Under the pieces are notes generated by a model, which was given only the letters and a program-made list of their open reading frames with translations, was not told where the DNA came from and made no database searches. From an uncultured Collinsella sp. (GTDB taxonomy: Bacteria > Actinomycetota > Coriobacteriia > Coriobacteriales > Coriobacteriaceae), in NCBI GenBank assembly GCA_900541125.1, contig UQIK01000003.1, positions 62,001 to 126,000 on the forward strand: DNA of 64,000 nucleotides, given 5' to 3'. The position numbers were made by a program, and so were the translations under genes. The stretch's first letter is position 1; each line of letters opens with the position of its first letter. Positions 8,179-16,748 of the stretch are shown here, one piece after another.

Positions 8179-10326
8179 TTACTTCCCCTGTACCATGGTG
8201 AGCGAGATCTTCTTGCGGTCGCGATCGACCTTTTCGACCCACACCTTGACCGTGTCACCGACGCGCACCACGTCGCTCGGGTGCTTGACAAAGCGGTTGG
8301 CCAGCTTTGAGATATGCACGAGGCCGTCCTGGTGCACGCCCACGTCGACGAAGGCGCCAAAGTCCACAACGTTGCGCACCGTGCCCTTGAGTTCCATGCC
8401 GGGCTCCAGGTCATCGATGGAAAGCGCCGAGCGGCTAAAGACCACCTCGGGCGCGTCGTCTCGCGGGTCGCGGCCGGGCTTTTTGAGCTCGTTGACGATG
8501 TCGATGAGCGTGAGGGTGCCGCAGTTCAGGTCGCTTGCCAGCGCCGAGATGCTGCCCAGGCGGCGCTCGATGTCGGGCACGCCGCCGCGGCTGAGCTCGC
8601 TTGCTTTAACGCCGGCGCGTTCTAGGACGGACGTGGCCACCTCGTAGCTCTCGGGGTGGACGCTTGTCGCGTCGAGTGGGTTCCTGCCGCCGCTAATGCG
8701 CAAAAAGCCCGCGGCGTTGAGATATGCCTTGGGTCCCAGCTTGGGGACCTTCTTGAGCTGGCGGCGATCGGTAAAGGCGCCGTTTTCCTCGCGGTAGGCC
8801 ACGATGTTCTTGGCCACGCTCGGCGTGATGCCCGATACGTATCCCAGCAGGCTCGCGCTCGCGGTGTTTACGTCGACGCCCACGCGGTTGACGACGTCCT
8901 CCACCACGTGGCCCAGGGTGCGCGAAAGCTCGGCCTGGTCAAGGTCGTGCTGGTACTGGCCCACGCCGATGGACTGGGGCGGGATCTTGACGAGCTCTGC
9001 CAGCGGGTCCTGCAGGCGGCGGCCCAGGCTCATGGCGCCACGCACGGTGACGTCCAGGTCGGGATACTCCTGGCTGGCGAGCTCAGAGGCGGAGTACACC
9101 GATGCGCCGGCCTCGTTGACGATGGTGTATCGCAGCTCAGGCGCCTGCTCGGCGATGAACTCCGAGACGACTTCCTCGGTCTCGCGGCTGGCGGTGCCAT
9201 TGCCGATGACGATGGTGTTGACGCCGTCCTTCTTGACGAGGCGGGCGAGCTCGCGCTTGGTGCCGGCGACGTCGTGGCGCGGCTTGGTGGGGTAGACCAC
9301 GCCGTGGTCGAGCAGCTTGCCGGTCTCGTCCATGACGGCGACCTTGCAGCCGGTGCGGTAGCCCGGATCGAGCGCGAGCACGCGGGCGCCGCGCACGGGG
9401 CGTGCCGAGAGCAGGCCCTCGAGATTCTTGGCAAAGACATTGATGGCCTCGGTCTGGGCGCGAACGGTGAGCTTGGCGCGGGCCTCGCGCTCCAGCGAGG
9501 GGGCCATCAGGCGCTTGTAACCGTCGGCGATGGCGGCGTCAAAGACGGGCGCGAAGACGCCTTGGCGTCGGGGCCAACGGCTGCCGAGGCGTGCCGTGGC
9601 GGCGGCGCCGTCGACGTTCACGCGCACGCGGAGCTTGCCCTCGCGCTCGCCGCGGTCGATAGCCAGCACGCGGTGGTTGGGTATACGGCGCAGCGGCTCG
9701 TCAAAGTTGTAGTAGGGCTCGTAGGGGGTCTTTTCGGCGGGGTCGGTGGCCTCGACGACGATGTCGGCGGTGTTTTGCGTAAAGGCGCGCAGGTCGGCGA
9801 CGTTCTCGGGGTCCTCGGCCACCGTCTCGGCCACGATGTCGGCGGCGCCGGCGAGCGCCTTCTCGGGCGTGTCGAAGCCAGCTTCCTCGTTGACGTATGC
9901 CGCGGCGGCGTCGAGTGCGCTGCCCTTGGCCGAGGCTTGCATGATGATCATGTTGGCGAGCGGCTCCAGGCCGGCCTCGCGGGCCTTCTGCGCGCGGGTC
10001 ATGCGCTTTTTGCGGTAGGGCTTGTAGAGGTCCTCGACACGCTGGAGCTGCGTGGCCTCGCGAATCTGCTGCTCGAGTTCGGGCGTGAGCTTGCCCTGGG
10101 CGTCGATGAGCAGAATGACGTCCTCTTTGCGCTGCTCAAGATTGCGCAGGTAGGACAGGCGCTCGTCAAGTGCGCGCAGGGCAACGTCGTCCATGCCGCC
10201 CGTTGCTTCCTTGCGGTAGCGCGAGATAAAGGGAATGGTGTTGCCTTCGTCGATGAGCTTGACGGCCGCCTCGACGTTGGCGGCCTTAAGGTTGAGCTCG
10301 CAGGCGAGCTGGGCGATAAGATCCAT
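8179..10326 (-). CDS. tex: Tex-family S1-domain RNA-binding protein
   Basis: 715 residues, the usual Tex length. It begins with the Tex N-terminal helical domain (MDLIAQLACELNLKAANVEAAVKLIDEGNTIPFISRYRKE), followed by a YqgF/RuvC-like domain (RVLALDPGYRTGCKVAVMDETG), helix-hairpin-helix segments (NTASASLLGYVSGITPSVAKNIV and KKVPKLGPKAYLNAAGFLRI) and a C-terminal S1 domain (GMELKGTVRNVVDFGAFVDVG...LVHISKLANRFV). The start at 10326 follows AAGGAG; in-frame sequence upstream is not family-like. Tex proteins bind nucleic acid and affect transcription or RNA turnover. Confidence 0.92.
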   Translation of the reverse strand: MDLIAQLACELNLKAANVEAAVKLIDEGNTIPFISRYRKEATGGMDDVALRALDERLSYLRNLEQRKEDVILLIDAQGKLTPELEQQIREATQLQRVEDLYKPYRKKRMTRAQKAREAGLEPLANMIIMQASAKGSALDAAAAYVNEEAGFDTPEKALAGAADIVAETVAEDPENVADLRAFTQNTADIVVEATDPAEKTPYEPYYNFDEPLRRIPNHRVLAIDRGEREGKLRVRVNVDGAAATARLGSRWPRRQGVFAPVFDAAIADGYKRLMAPSLEREARAKLTVRAQTEAINVFAKNLEGLLSARPVRGARVLALDPGYRTGCKVAVMDETGKLLDHGVVYPTKPRHDVAGTKRELARLVKKDGVNTIVIGNGTASRETEEVVSEFIAEQAPELRYTIVNEAGASVYSASELASQEYPDLDVTVRGAMSLGRRLQDPLAELVKIPPQSIGVGQYQHDLDQAELSRTLGHVVEDVVNRVGVDVNTASASLLGYVSGITPSVAKNIVAYREENGAFTDRRQLKKVPKLGPKAYLNAAGFLRISGGRNPLDATSVHPESYEVATSVLERAGVKASELSRGGVPDIERRLGSISALASDLNCGTLTLIDIVNELKKPGRDPRDDAPEVVFSRSALSIDDLEPGMELKGTVRNVVDFGAFVDVGVHQDGLVHISKLANRFVKHPSDVVRVGDTVKVWVEKVDRDRKKISLTMVQGK

Positions 10327-10382
10327 GGGACTCCTTGCGTTTAAGGTGCGTTTGCAGCACAGAGCTACCAAGGATACCACCC

Positions 10383-10405
10383 GCCCCAAAAGACTGTTTT
10401 GGGGC
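10383..10405. repeat. short perfect hairpin upstream of tex
   Basis: GCCCCAAAA and TTTTGGGGC pair around GACTG. It would lie in or just before the tex 5' leader on the minus strand and abuts the inverted-repeat element at 10407. Confidence 0.55.
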
Positions 10406-10406
10406 C

Positions 10407-10570
10407 GCGCCACGAAAATGACCTATCTACTACGTTTTACCCGTAGGGGCTGACCATACCTGGGTTTTCCGAAAATCGGCAAGCCGTTTACCTGCGGTTT
10501 TTATTTCGCGAAATTCGCCATGGTTGAGGGTGGTCGGCTGAACGTAGTAGATAGGCCCATTTCGTGGCGC
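10407..10570. mobile_element. MITE-like element with 30-bp inverted termini, non-coding
   Basis: The left arm (10407-10436) begins GCGCCACGAAAATG and continues CCTATCTACTACGTT; the right arm (10541-10570) is its near-perfect inverse with a few mismatches in the middle. The 104-bp interior holds no ORF but has secondary inverted motifs (GACCATACC/GGTGGTC, TTCCGAAAATCGG). No target duplication could be assigned with confidence. It lies between the Gfo/Idh gene end and tex. Confidence 0.5.
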
Positions 10571-10633
10571 ACGAACCAAGCTGAGGCGCAAAATGGCCCC
10601 TGCCCCAGAAAAATCGTCGGCAAGGTAGCAAAA

Positions 10634-10665
10634 TGCCCCACGGGCAGGAGGCTGCTCGCGGGGCA
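10634..10665 (-). terminator. probable terminator of the Gfo/Idh operon
   Basis: On the minus strand TGCCCC pairs with GGGGCA around a GC-rich loop with an inner stem, followed by TTTTGC. It lies about 75 bp past the end of the Gfo/Idh gene and before tex. Confidence 0.45.
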
Positions 10666-10737
10666 AAGAAGAGGGGCTTATTGGTGGCGGACCGAAGGGT
10701 TCGGCATGGGGCTTCTGCCGCGGTCTGCCCTAAGGCG

Positions 10738-11778
10738 TTACAGCTCGACGAGCTGGCCGGTCTCGGCGGCCTCCTTGATGGCGTTGAGAAGCGTGAGCGT
10801 CTTGACGTTATCGGCGGGGGTCACGACGGGCTCGACCTCGCGGCGGACAACCTTCACAAAGTGCTTGAGCTGCATCTTGTGCGGCAGTGCCGGGTCGACG
10901 GCCGGAATCTCCATCTGCAGCGGCTTGTGCCAGTTAGAGGCGCCGTCGTAGGAGAACTGGTGCAGGCGGGGCAGCGAAAGGGCGCCCAAGGTTCCGCCGA
11001 TAAAGTAGGCGTCGGCGTCGAAGGGGCGGTACTGCGGATCCTCGCGAGCGGTTGCCTCCCAGTTCCAGGGGCTGGCGGTGGCGTCGGAGATGGTCATGCT
11101 TGCGAGCGCGCCATCGGCAAAACGGACGTTGACCACGGCGGAGTCCTCGGTCTCAAAACCGCGGGCGGCGCTGGACTGCATACCCTGGACGGCAACGGGC
11201 TCGCCCAGCAGGTAGCGGAGTAGGTCGACGTCGTGCACCAAGTTGACCAGGATCGGGCCGGCACCCTTCTTGCGACGCCACTCGACATCGAAGTACTCGT
11301 CATTCTTATAGATCATGTAGTGGAAGCTCGACACGGTGAGCTTGCCCAGCTCGCCAGACTCGATGATCTCCTTGGCCTTGTTGACGAAGGGGTTGTGGCG
11401 ACGGTGCTGACCCACGAGCACGGGCACGCCGGCGGTCTCGGCCTCGGCGGCGAAAGCCTGGGCATCCTCTAGGTCGTTGGAGATCGGCTTTTCGACCAGC
11501 GGTACGATGTTGCGCTTCACAGCCTCGCGGGCAACGCCCAGGTGCAGATCGTTGGGGGTGGCGATAATGACGGCCTCGGGCTTGACCTCGTCCATCATCT
11601 GGGCGGGATCGGTGTAAAACGGCACGCCGGCGGCCTCGGCCGTGGCGCGGGCGCCCTCAAAGGCGTCGGCGATGGCGACGAGCTCGGCCTCGGGCTCTTC
11701 GGTGACAAAGCGGATGTGGTTGCGGCCCATGGCGCCGGCGCCGATAACGGCAATGCGGACGGGGTTGAGCTCAGACAT
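10738..11778 (-). CDS. Gfo/Idh/MocA-family NAD(P)-dependent dehydrogenase
   Basis: 346 residues. A Rossmann fold with GAGAMGRNHI sits near residue 14, the family EKP motif (VPLVEKPISNDLEDA, the Lys being a likely catalytic residue) near 95, and the later catalytic His region reads LVNLVHDVDLLRYLLG. Members oxidise sugars, inositols and similar polyols or N-acyl sugars; the substrate is not readable here. It is the last gene of a three-gene minus-strand unit with an MFS carrier and an SDR dehydrogenase, which fits uptake and oxidation of one polyol or sugar. AAGGAG precedes ATG 11778. Confidence 0.85.
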   Translation of the reverse strand: MSELNPVRIAVIGAGAMGRNHIRFVTEEPEAELVAIADAFEGARATAEAAGVPFYTDPAQMMDEVKPEAVIIATPNDLHLGVAREAVKRNIVPLVEKPISNDLEDAQAFAAEAETAGVPVLVGQHRRHNPFVNKAKEIIESGELGKLTVSSFHYMIYKNDEYFDVEWRRKKGAGPILVNLVHDVDLLRYLLGEPVAVQGMQSSAARGFETEDSAVVNVRFADGALASMTISDATASPWNWEATAREDPQYRPFDADAYFIGGTLGALSLPRLHQFSYDGASNWHKPLQMEIPAVDPALPHKMQLKHFVKVVRREVEPVVTPADNVKTLTLLNAIKEAAETGQLVEL

Positions 11779-11808
11779 TTCGACTCCTTAATACTGGTGA
11801 CCGGTGGA

Positions 11809-11839
11809 ATGCGACAAAGGGGCTGTCCCTTCGTCGCAT
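11809..11839. repeat. REP-like palindrome
   Basis: ATGCGAC...GTCGCAT encloses AAAGGGGCTGTCCCTTC. It belongs to the dispersed hairpin family of this window and lies in the gap between the MFS and Gfo/Idh genes of one operon. Confidence 0.7.
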
Positions 11840-11847
11840 CGGTAAAA

Positions 11848-13104
11848 CTAGGCGGACTTCTTCTTGCTGTCGGAGACCATCATGTAGACGGTGAGCACGA
11901 CGGCGATGGCGGCGATCACAATGGCGCCGTAGAAGGACTGCTGGTAGGCGGCGCTGCCGGCCTCGGCGTGATACAGCACGGCGGTGATGGGCTGGCTGAT
12001 CCAGGTGGAAGCGGCATAGCCCAAAAACATGATGCCGTAGTTGACACCGATGTTGCTGGTACCAAAGGCGCCACCGGTGAGCGGCGGGTAGATGACGAGC
12101 AGGGCGCCAAAGCTAAAGCCGAGCAGGGCGAGCGCCACAAAGAACATGCTCTGCGTAAAGCTCATCGACATGATGACGAGTGCGACGATGGTGACGACAA
12201 GGCTGATGAGCAGCGACTTATAGGCGCCGAGCTTGTCGATGATCTGGCCAAAGGACAGACGGCCAACCAGGTTGGCGCAGGTGTTGACGGAGACGACCAC
12301 GCCGCCGAGGGCGACGGCCGCGGCGCTCGTGGGGTCGGCGAAGAGCTGGACGGCGGCGATGGAGGCAACCTTGCCCACGAGCAGGGTGCCCGCGGTGGCG
12401 GCAAAGGCGAAAGTGATGATGAGGACCCAGAAACGCGGGGTCTTGACCATCTCGCCCGGGGTGAGGTCGCCGAAGGTGCCGGCATGTGCGCCGCCCTTGG
12501 GGGCCTCGAAGCCCTCGGGCAGCCAACCGGCCTCGGGGGCCTTCAGGAACAGGGCGGAGGCGGCGATCATCACAAAGAAGATGACGCCGAGCGCCTTAAG
12601 GGCGCCAAAGATGCCCAGGCTCGGGATGAGCAGTGAGGCGAGCACCGGGGACAGTACGGCGGGGCCGGCGGTCGAAGCGGCCAGGGTGATGCCGGAGGCG
12701 AGACCCTTCTTGTCGATGAACCACTTTTGGCCGGTGGTGAGCGCCGGGTTGTAGCCCAGGCCGTTGCCGACGGCGGCGACGAGCGAGAACCACAGGTAGA
12801 ACTGCCACGGCTCGGTGACGGTGCCGGACATGAACCAGCCCAGGCCGTAGCACACGGCGGCGGCGATCACGACGTTGCGCGGGCCGATCTTATCGGAGAT
12901 GCGGCCGGCGAAGATGCCCGTCACGGCCATGATGGTCTGAAAGACCGGGAACGCCCAGGTAAGGGCGCTCGACCACTCGGGGTAGACGGCGAGCAGGTTC
13001 TTGCTCACGACGGAATACAGCGCGATGGAGCTGATGAAGAACATGGTGACGCACGCGGCGGAAAGCACGACGGCGCGACCCTTGTTGGAGTTGGTGGAAG
13101 CCAT
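11848..13104 (-). CDS. major facilitator superfamily transporter (OFA-like)
   Basis: 418 residues with about 12 hydrophobic spans. The MFS loop 2-3 signature is GRISDKIGPRNVV near residue 65, and the half-repeat loop reads GRLSFGQIIDKLGAY. The central loop carries a hydrophilic segment (PEGFEAPKGGAHAGTFGDLTPGEMVKTPRFWVL) typical of oxalate:formate-antiporter-type (OFA) carriers. It is the middle gene of the SDR-MFS-Gfo/Idh unit, so probably imports the substrate these enzymes oxidise. Start 13104 is preceded by a weak AGAAAGAG. Confidence 0.85.
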   Translation of the reverse strand: MASTNSNKGRAVVLSAACVTMFFISSIALYSVVSKNLLAVYPEWSSALTWAFPVFQTIMAVTGIFAGRISDKIGPRNVVIAAAVCYGLGWFMSGTVTEPWQFYLWFSLVAAVGNGLGYNPALTTGQKWFIDKKGLASGITLAASTAGPAVLSPVLASLLIPSLGIFGALKALGVIFFVMIAASALFLKAPEAGWLPEGFEAPKGGAHAGTFGDLTPGEMVKTPRFWVLIITFAFAATAGTLLVGKVASIAAVQLFADPTSAAAVALGGVVVSVNTCANLVGRLSFGQIIDKLGAYKSLLISLVVTIVALVIMSMSFTQSMFFVALALLGFSFGALLVIYPPLTGGAFGTSNIGVNYGIMFLGYAASTWISQPITAVLYHAEAGSAAYQQSFYGAIVIAAIAVVLTVYMMVSDSKKKSA

Positions 13105-13170
13105 TGGACTCTTTCTAATCGATACGGGGGAGGAGCGGGCGTGTCCGCGGAGCCTCCCTGTCAGGTTGGT

Positions 13171-14052
13171 TTACTGGTCGGTCGGCTTGGCGACGCCGGA
13201 CTCATCGGACCAAAGCTCGACACCCTTGTTCTTAAGGTAGTTGTCGGCATAGGCGCGACGGCCGCCGGGTTTGGCGGTGAGGTCGCCCATCATGTTGGAG
13301 AAGCCGCCGTCGACCTTGATGGCGTCGCCGGTGGTAAAGTCCGAGCGCTTGGACGCCAGGAACATGACGGCGTTGGCGATATCGCTGACCTCGCCGATGC
13401 GGCGCGTGGCGATCAGGCGGCTGCGGCTCTTTTCGACCTCGGGGTCGGCGTAGAAATTGGCCGACATCGGGGTCTTAACGAAGCAGGGCTCGACGCAGTT
13501 GGAGCGCACGCCGTAGGGGCCCCACTCGGCGGCGAGCATCTTGGACATCATGTTGACGCCGGCCTTGGTGGAGCTGTACACGCCCGAGAACGTCTCGGGG
13601 GAGTGGCTGGCAACGGTCGAGATGTGCACCAGGCGGCCCTGGCCGGCCTTGATCATCTCGCGACCAAAGCGCTGCGAGGTGATGAAGTAACCGGTGAGAT
13701 TGACGTTGAGCACCTGCTCCCAGTCGCTCAGTGGCAGGTCCTCCATGGCGGCGAAGCGCAGGATGCCGGCGGTGTTGACGAGAACGTCGACGCGGCCGAA
13801 GTCGGCGATGGTGGCGTCGACGGCAGCCTGAACCTCGGCCTCGTCGGTGGCGTTCATCTTGTAACCCTCGGCGTGGATGCCAAACTCAGCGGCGAGGTCG
13901 GCGGCAGCGGCCTTGACCTTTTCCTCGTCCAGGTCGAGCAGGACGACGTTGGCGCCGTTGCGGGCGAACTCGCGGCAAATCTCGACGCCCATACCGCCGA
14001 GTGCGCCGGTCACGGCGCAGACATCGCCCTCGAGCTTAAGCCAGTTGCTCAT
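13171..14052 (-). CDS. short-chain dehydrogenase/reductase
   Basis: 293 residues. The cofactor motif is TGALGGMG near residue 15, an acidic residue after the second strand (LLDLDEE) favours NAD(H), NTAG is present in VDVLVNTAGIL, and the catalytic Ser and Tyr-x-x-x-Lys lie in HISTVASHS and YSSTKAG. The tail is slightly longer than the classical 250 residues. It is the first gene of the operon shared with the MFS carrier and Gfo/Idh dehydrogenase, divergent from a LysR regulator that probably controls it. GGGAAG precedes ATG 14052. Confidence 0.88.
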   Translation of the reverse strand: MSNWLKLEGDVCAVTGALGGMGVEICREFARNGANVVLLDLDEEKVKAAAADLAAEFGIHAEGYKMNATDEAEVQAAVDATIADFGRVDVLVNTAGILRFAAMEDLPLSDWEQVLNVNLTGYFITSQRFGREMIKAGQGRLVHISTVASHSPETFSGVYSSTKAGVNMMSKMLAAEWGPYGVRSNCVEPCFVKTPMSANFYADPEVEKSRSRLIATRRIGEVSDIANAVMFLASKRSDFTTGDAIKVDGGFSNMMGDLTAKPGGRRAYADNYLKNKGVELWSDESGVAKPTDQ

Positions 14053-14108
14053 AGGAACTTCCCTTCTTGTGCCTCCCGGTGGGTCGTTCCCATTAATCGA
14101 CCCACGTG

Positions 14109-14236
14109 GTTTTCGCAGGTTATCGTATGCTTTGCATTTGCGCAGGTGAATTGCATATTTGTTAGAATGGCGTTAACCGTAGGTTTACACTGTGCGATGC
14201 AGTTTATTCTCAATTGAGCGCGTGACCTGCGAAAAC
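14109..14236. promoter_or_regulatory. LysR operator region with repeated half-sites
   Basis: GTTTTCGCAGGTTA (14109-14122) is repeated in inverse as TGACCTGCGAAAAC (14223-14236), 13 of 14 positions matching. A third, partial copy in the first orientation, GCGCAGGTGA, is at 14140-14149. The segment is the AT-rich divergent promoter between the SDR operon and the LysR gene, so these are candidate binding sites for that regulator. Confidence 0.6.
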
Positions 14237-14285
14237 AACCCCCTATGGCACCATGTGGCCACGGGCGCGAAAACGGGAGATTGAC

Positions 14286-15164
14286 GTGTACGATCGACGA
14301 CTTGAGGCCATATCGGCCGCCGCGGAGCTGGGAAGCTTTTCGCGTGCGGCGGCAAAATTGCGCGTGTCGACCCCGGCGCTCGTCAAACAGGTGTCGGGAT
14401 TCGAGGCCGAGTTCGGCATCACGTTGTTCGAGCGCTCGCATTCTGGTGTTAAGGTGACGCCGGCAGGTGCTCTGCTGGTGGACGACGCGCGCTCGATCAT
14501 GCGGCAGTCCGAGGACGCGCTGCGCCGCGCCCGACGCGCGGCGGGCGATGGCGGTGCCGTGCGCCTGGGTGTGTCGATGATGTGCCCGGGGCGCCAAACG
14601 CTGTCGATGTGGTCGGACATTCACGATCTGGAACCATCGTTGCGCTTCGAGATCGTGCCGGTGAGCGACCTCTACGACGAACGCGAATCCGTCATGCGCA
14701 GCTTGGGCCGCGAGGTCGATGTGGTGCAGTCGAGTTTTTCGACCCCGCGCTGGGGTGACGCCTGCCAAAAGCTCCGCATCGTTAACGTGCCGTTTTATAT
14801 CGACCTGCCGCGCACGAGCCCGCTGGCGCGCAAGAATCGCATTACGGTCGCCGACTTGGAGGGTATGCGTCTGCGCGTGCTCCGCCACGGCAACGACGCA
14901 ATGGACAGCCTGCGCATCGACCTTCTGGCCGACGGCGGCGTTGACGTGATCGACGTGGACAGCTTCGACTTTGCGCTCTTTAACGAGGCGGAGGAAAAGG
15001 GCGACGCGGTGCTCACCTGCGGAGCGTGGTCGGGGGTGCACCCGGCCTTCGTGGGCGTGCCGTTCCTATGCGGGCGAGAGGTGCCGGTCTTTTTGCACTA
15101 TCCGCTCGAGCCCACCCTCCAAGTACAAAAATTCGTCAACGCCATGGCCCAACTCCTCAAGTAG
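14286..15164 (+). CDS. LysR-family transcriptional regulator
   Basis: 292 residues from GTG 14286, which has GGGAGA at 14275-14280; an upstream ATG at 14253 in frame has no ribosome site. The N-terminal winged helix (RRLEAISAAAELGSFSRAAAKLRVSTPALVKQVSGFEAEFGITLFERSH region) is standard LysR, and the remainder is a two-lobed substrate-binding-like effector domain. It is divergent from the SDR-MFS-Gfo/Idh operon, the usual arrangement for a substrate-responsive activator. It converges on the GGDEF gene. Confidence 0.9.
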   Translation: MYDRRLEAISAAAELGSFSRAAAKLRVSTPALVKQVSGFEAEFGITLFERSHSGVKVTPAGALLVDDARSIMRQSEDALRRARRAAGDGGAVRLGVSMMCPGRQTLSMWSDIHDLEPSLRFEIVPVSDLYDERESVMRSLGREVDVVQSSFSTPRWGDACQKLRIVNVPFYIDLPRTSPLARKNRITVADLEGMRLRVLRHGNDAMDSLRIDLLADGGVDVIDVDSFDFALFNEAEEKGDAVLTCGAWSGVHPAFVGVPFLCGREVPVFLHYPLEPTLQVQKFVNAMAQLLK

Positions 15165-15207
15165 CCAAAAGAGTCCCGTCCCAAATTAGCTACCCTTTGC
15201 TACGGGT

Positions 15208-16299
15208 TTAGCGGTCCTCGCGTTGCGGATCGGCCGTCTCGGCTGCCTTTACGCGGTTCTTATCGACGTACATGTTCTTGTCGGCCTGGGAAAAGAGTTC
15301 GCGCATGGTAGGTGGCTCGTCAAAATCGTTGGAAAGCGCATAGCCCACCGCGTAGCTGATGGGCATATCGGGGTGGACTTCGGAATACTCGTTCACGTTC
15401 GCGTGAATCCGAGCGAGACAAGATTCCACAGCGGCTCGGTCGGCATCCCGCAGTACCGCGATAAACTCATCGCCGCCGTCGCGACCCACAAAGCACGTCT
15501 CGGACGCCACGCTTCCCAGTTGCTGTGCAAAAGAGCGGATGTATTCGTCGCCCTTCTCGTGGCCGAAGTTGTTATTGACCGTATGCAGATTGTTAAGGTC
15601 GAAGACGCACACCGCAACGGGCGCCTCCGCGGAGACAGGCTGCTCCTGCCCCAAGATCTCCTCGCACTTGTTCTTATTGGGCAGTCCCGTGGCTTCGTCG
15701 AGATAGACTTTGCTCTGCAGCTCGCGATTAAGCGCGGCAGTGCGCACCGCGCGAACAAGTTCAACCGCAAAGGTCGCCACCAAGCCCACGATGTCGATGA
15801 TCACCAAGCCCTCGAGATAGTTGAGCGCCGACGCCTTCTCCTGAGAGTAGTCCTCTGCGAGTCGCGTAGCATCGTCGCAAATGCCAAAGAACTCCTCGCT
15901 CATCGAGATGATGTCGGTGTTCTCGTAGCCGACTTCGCGCACGCGGGCAATCTCGGAGCGAAGCTCGTCAAAATAGTTCGCGAGTTCGGTCATCTTTGCC
16001 TGGTACTCATCGTCATCGAGACGGACGAGATTGAGGTCGTCGCTTCCGTAGCGCAAGCCGTTAATGTATGAATCAACGGCCTTGAGCAGGTCGTCTTGTG
16101 GCTGGCCTGCGTCCTCGAGCTTCACGATGCGCTGCGTGGTGCCGCGTACCAGGCCGGCGTAGTTGACCACGCGCGCCGTGCCCTGGATATCGGAGACGAG
16201 CAGCATGACATTGATGAAGAAGAAGATGAGAACTGCCGTGAGCACCATCATGAGCAGGCGCACCGCCTGGCTGGCCTTCTTGGCGACAGAAGTATTCAC
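15208..16299 (-). CDS. membrane-bound GGDEF-domain diguanylate cyclase
   Basis: 363 residues from a GTG start. A first span at about 14-35 and a second at about 168-190 enclose an extracytoplasmic, helical, acidic sensor region (about 36-165) of four-helix-bundle appearance. The C-terminal GGDEF domain has YLDEATGLPNKNK at its start, DLNNLHTVNNNFGHEKGD and the active-site RDGGDEF, so catalysis of c-di-GMP from two GTP is plausible. I did not identify an RxxD inhibitory site. No EAL or PilZ protein is in the window. Confidence 0.85.
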   Translation of the reverse strand: MNTSVAKKASQAVRLLMMVLTAVLIFFFINVMLLVSDIQGTARVVNYAGLVRGTTQRIVKLEDAGQPQDDLLKAVDSYINGLRYGSDDLNLVRLDDDEYQAKMTELANYFDELRSEIARVREVGYENTDIISMSEEFFGICDDATRLAEDYSQEKASALNYLEGLVIIDIVGLVATFAVELVRAVRTAALNRELQSKVYLDEATGLPNKNKCEEILGQEQPVSAEAPVAVCVFDLNNLHTVNNNFGHEKGDEYIRSFAQQLGSVASETCFVGRDGGDEFIAVLRDADRAAVESCLARIHANVNEYSEVHPDMPISYAVGYALSNDFDEPPTMRELFSQADKNMYVDKNRVKAAETADPQREDR

Positions 16300-16489
16300 A
16301 AGTTCACTCTCTCAAATGGCAAAAGCGCAGGTGGCACCCAGCGTGCTGAAATTTACGTGAGGTCAACTCTACCATATGGGCCAACAGCCTCAAACTGTAG
16401 CAGACGCTCGTCCAAATTGGCGTGACGCTTGCCTTGTTGTTCTTGACCTGGCCGCGCTATCGGACATGCTTCTGGTCTTGGATCACCAT

Positions 16490-16660
16490 GGGAAAGCTCA
16501 TCCCGTTTTGTGCGTCTAGAGTGGGATGCGGTTTCCCAAAGGTGCCGTTAGGGGAAACCACATCCCGGTTTATGCCCTTGAAACGGGATACCGTTTCCCG
16601 GAGGGGGCCCAGCGGGAAACGGCATCCCATTCTGGGCCCGAAAAGTGGGATACGGTTTCC
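16490..16660. repeat. array of six alternately inverted 15-bp repeats
   Basis: The motif GGGATRCSGTTTCCC occurs at 16523-16537, 16585-16599 and 16647-16660 and in inverse at 16490-16504, 16552-16566 and 16614-16628, strictly alternating, with starts 29-33 bp apart. Adjacent copies can pair to form hairpins (for example 16585-16628). Short frames through it on both strands are rich in Pro/Arg/Gly and look like repeat artefacts. It lies between two minus-strand genes. Confidence 0.75.
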
Positions 16661-16670
16661 GGCCGGCATG

Positions 16671-16712
16671 AAAAAAGCCTCCGCAGCTCGTGTGGCTGCG
16701 GAGGCTTTATTC
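16671..16712 (-). terminator. strong terminator of the ABC exporter operon
   Basis: GCCTCCGCAG (16677-16686) pairs with CTGCGGAGGC (16696-16705); on the minus strand the stem is followed by TTTTTT. The plus-strand side has TTTATT, so it may work both ways. Confidence 0.8.
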
Positions 16713-16748
16713 GTTGCGGCGCATTGTGTTCGGGTCGTTGAGATGAGT

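Noticed and set aside
8656..10344. A 562-codon plus-strand frame antisense to tex
   Set aside because: Gly/Ala/Val-rich shadow in high-GC DNA with no family motif; the minus strand encodes a complete Tex protein.
16490..16660. Possible CRISPR array
   Set aside because: Repeats are 15 bp, alternate in orientation, spacers are only 14-19 bp, and there are no cas genes.
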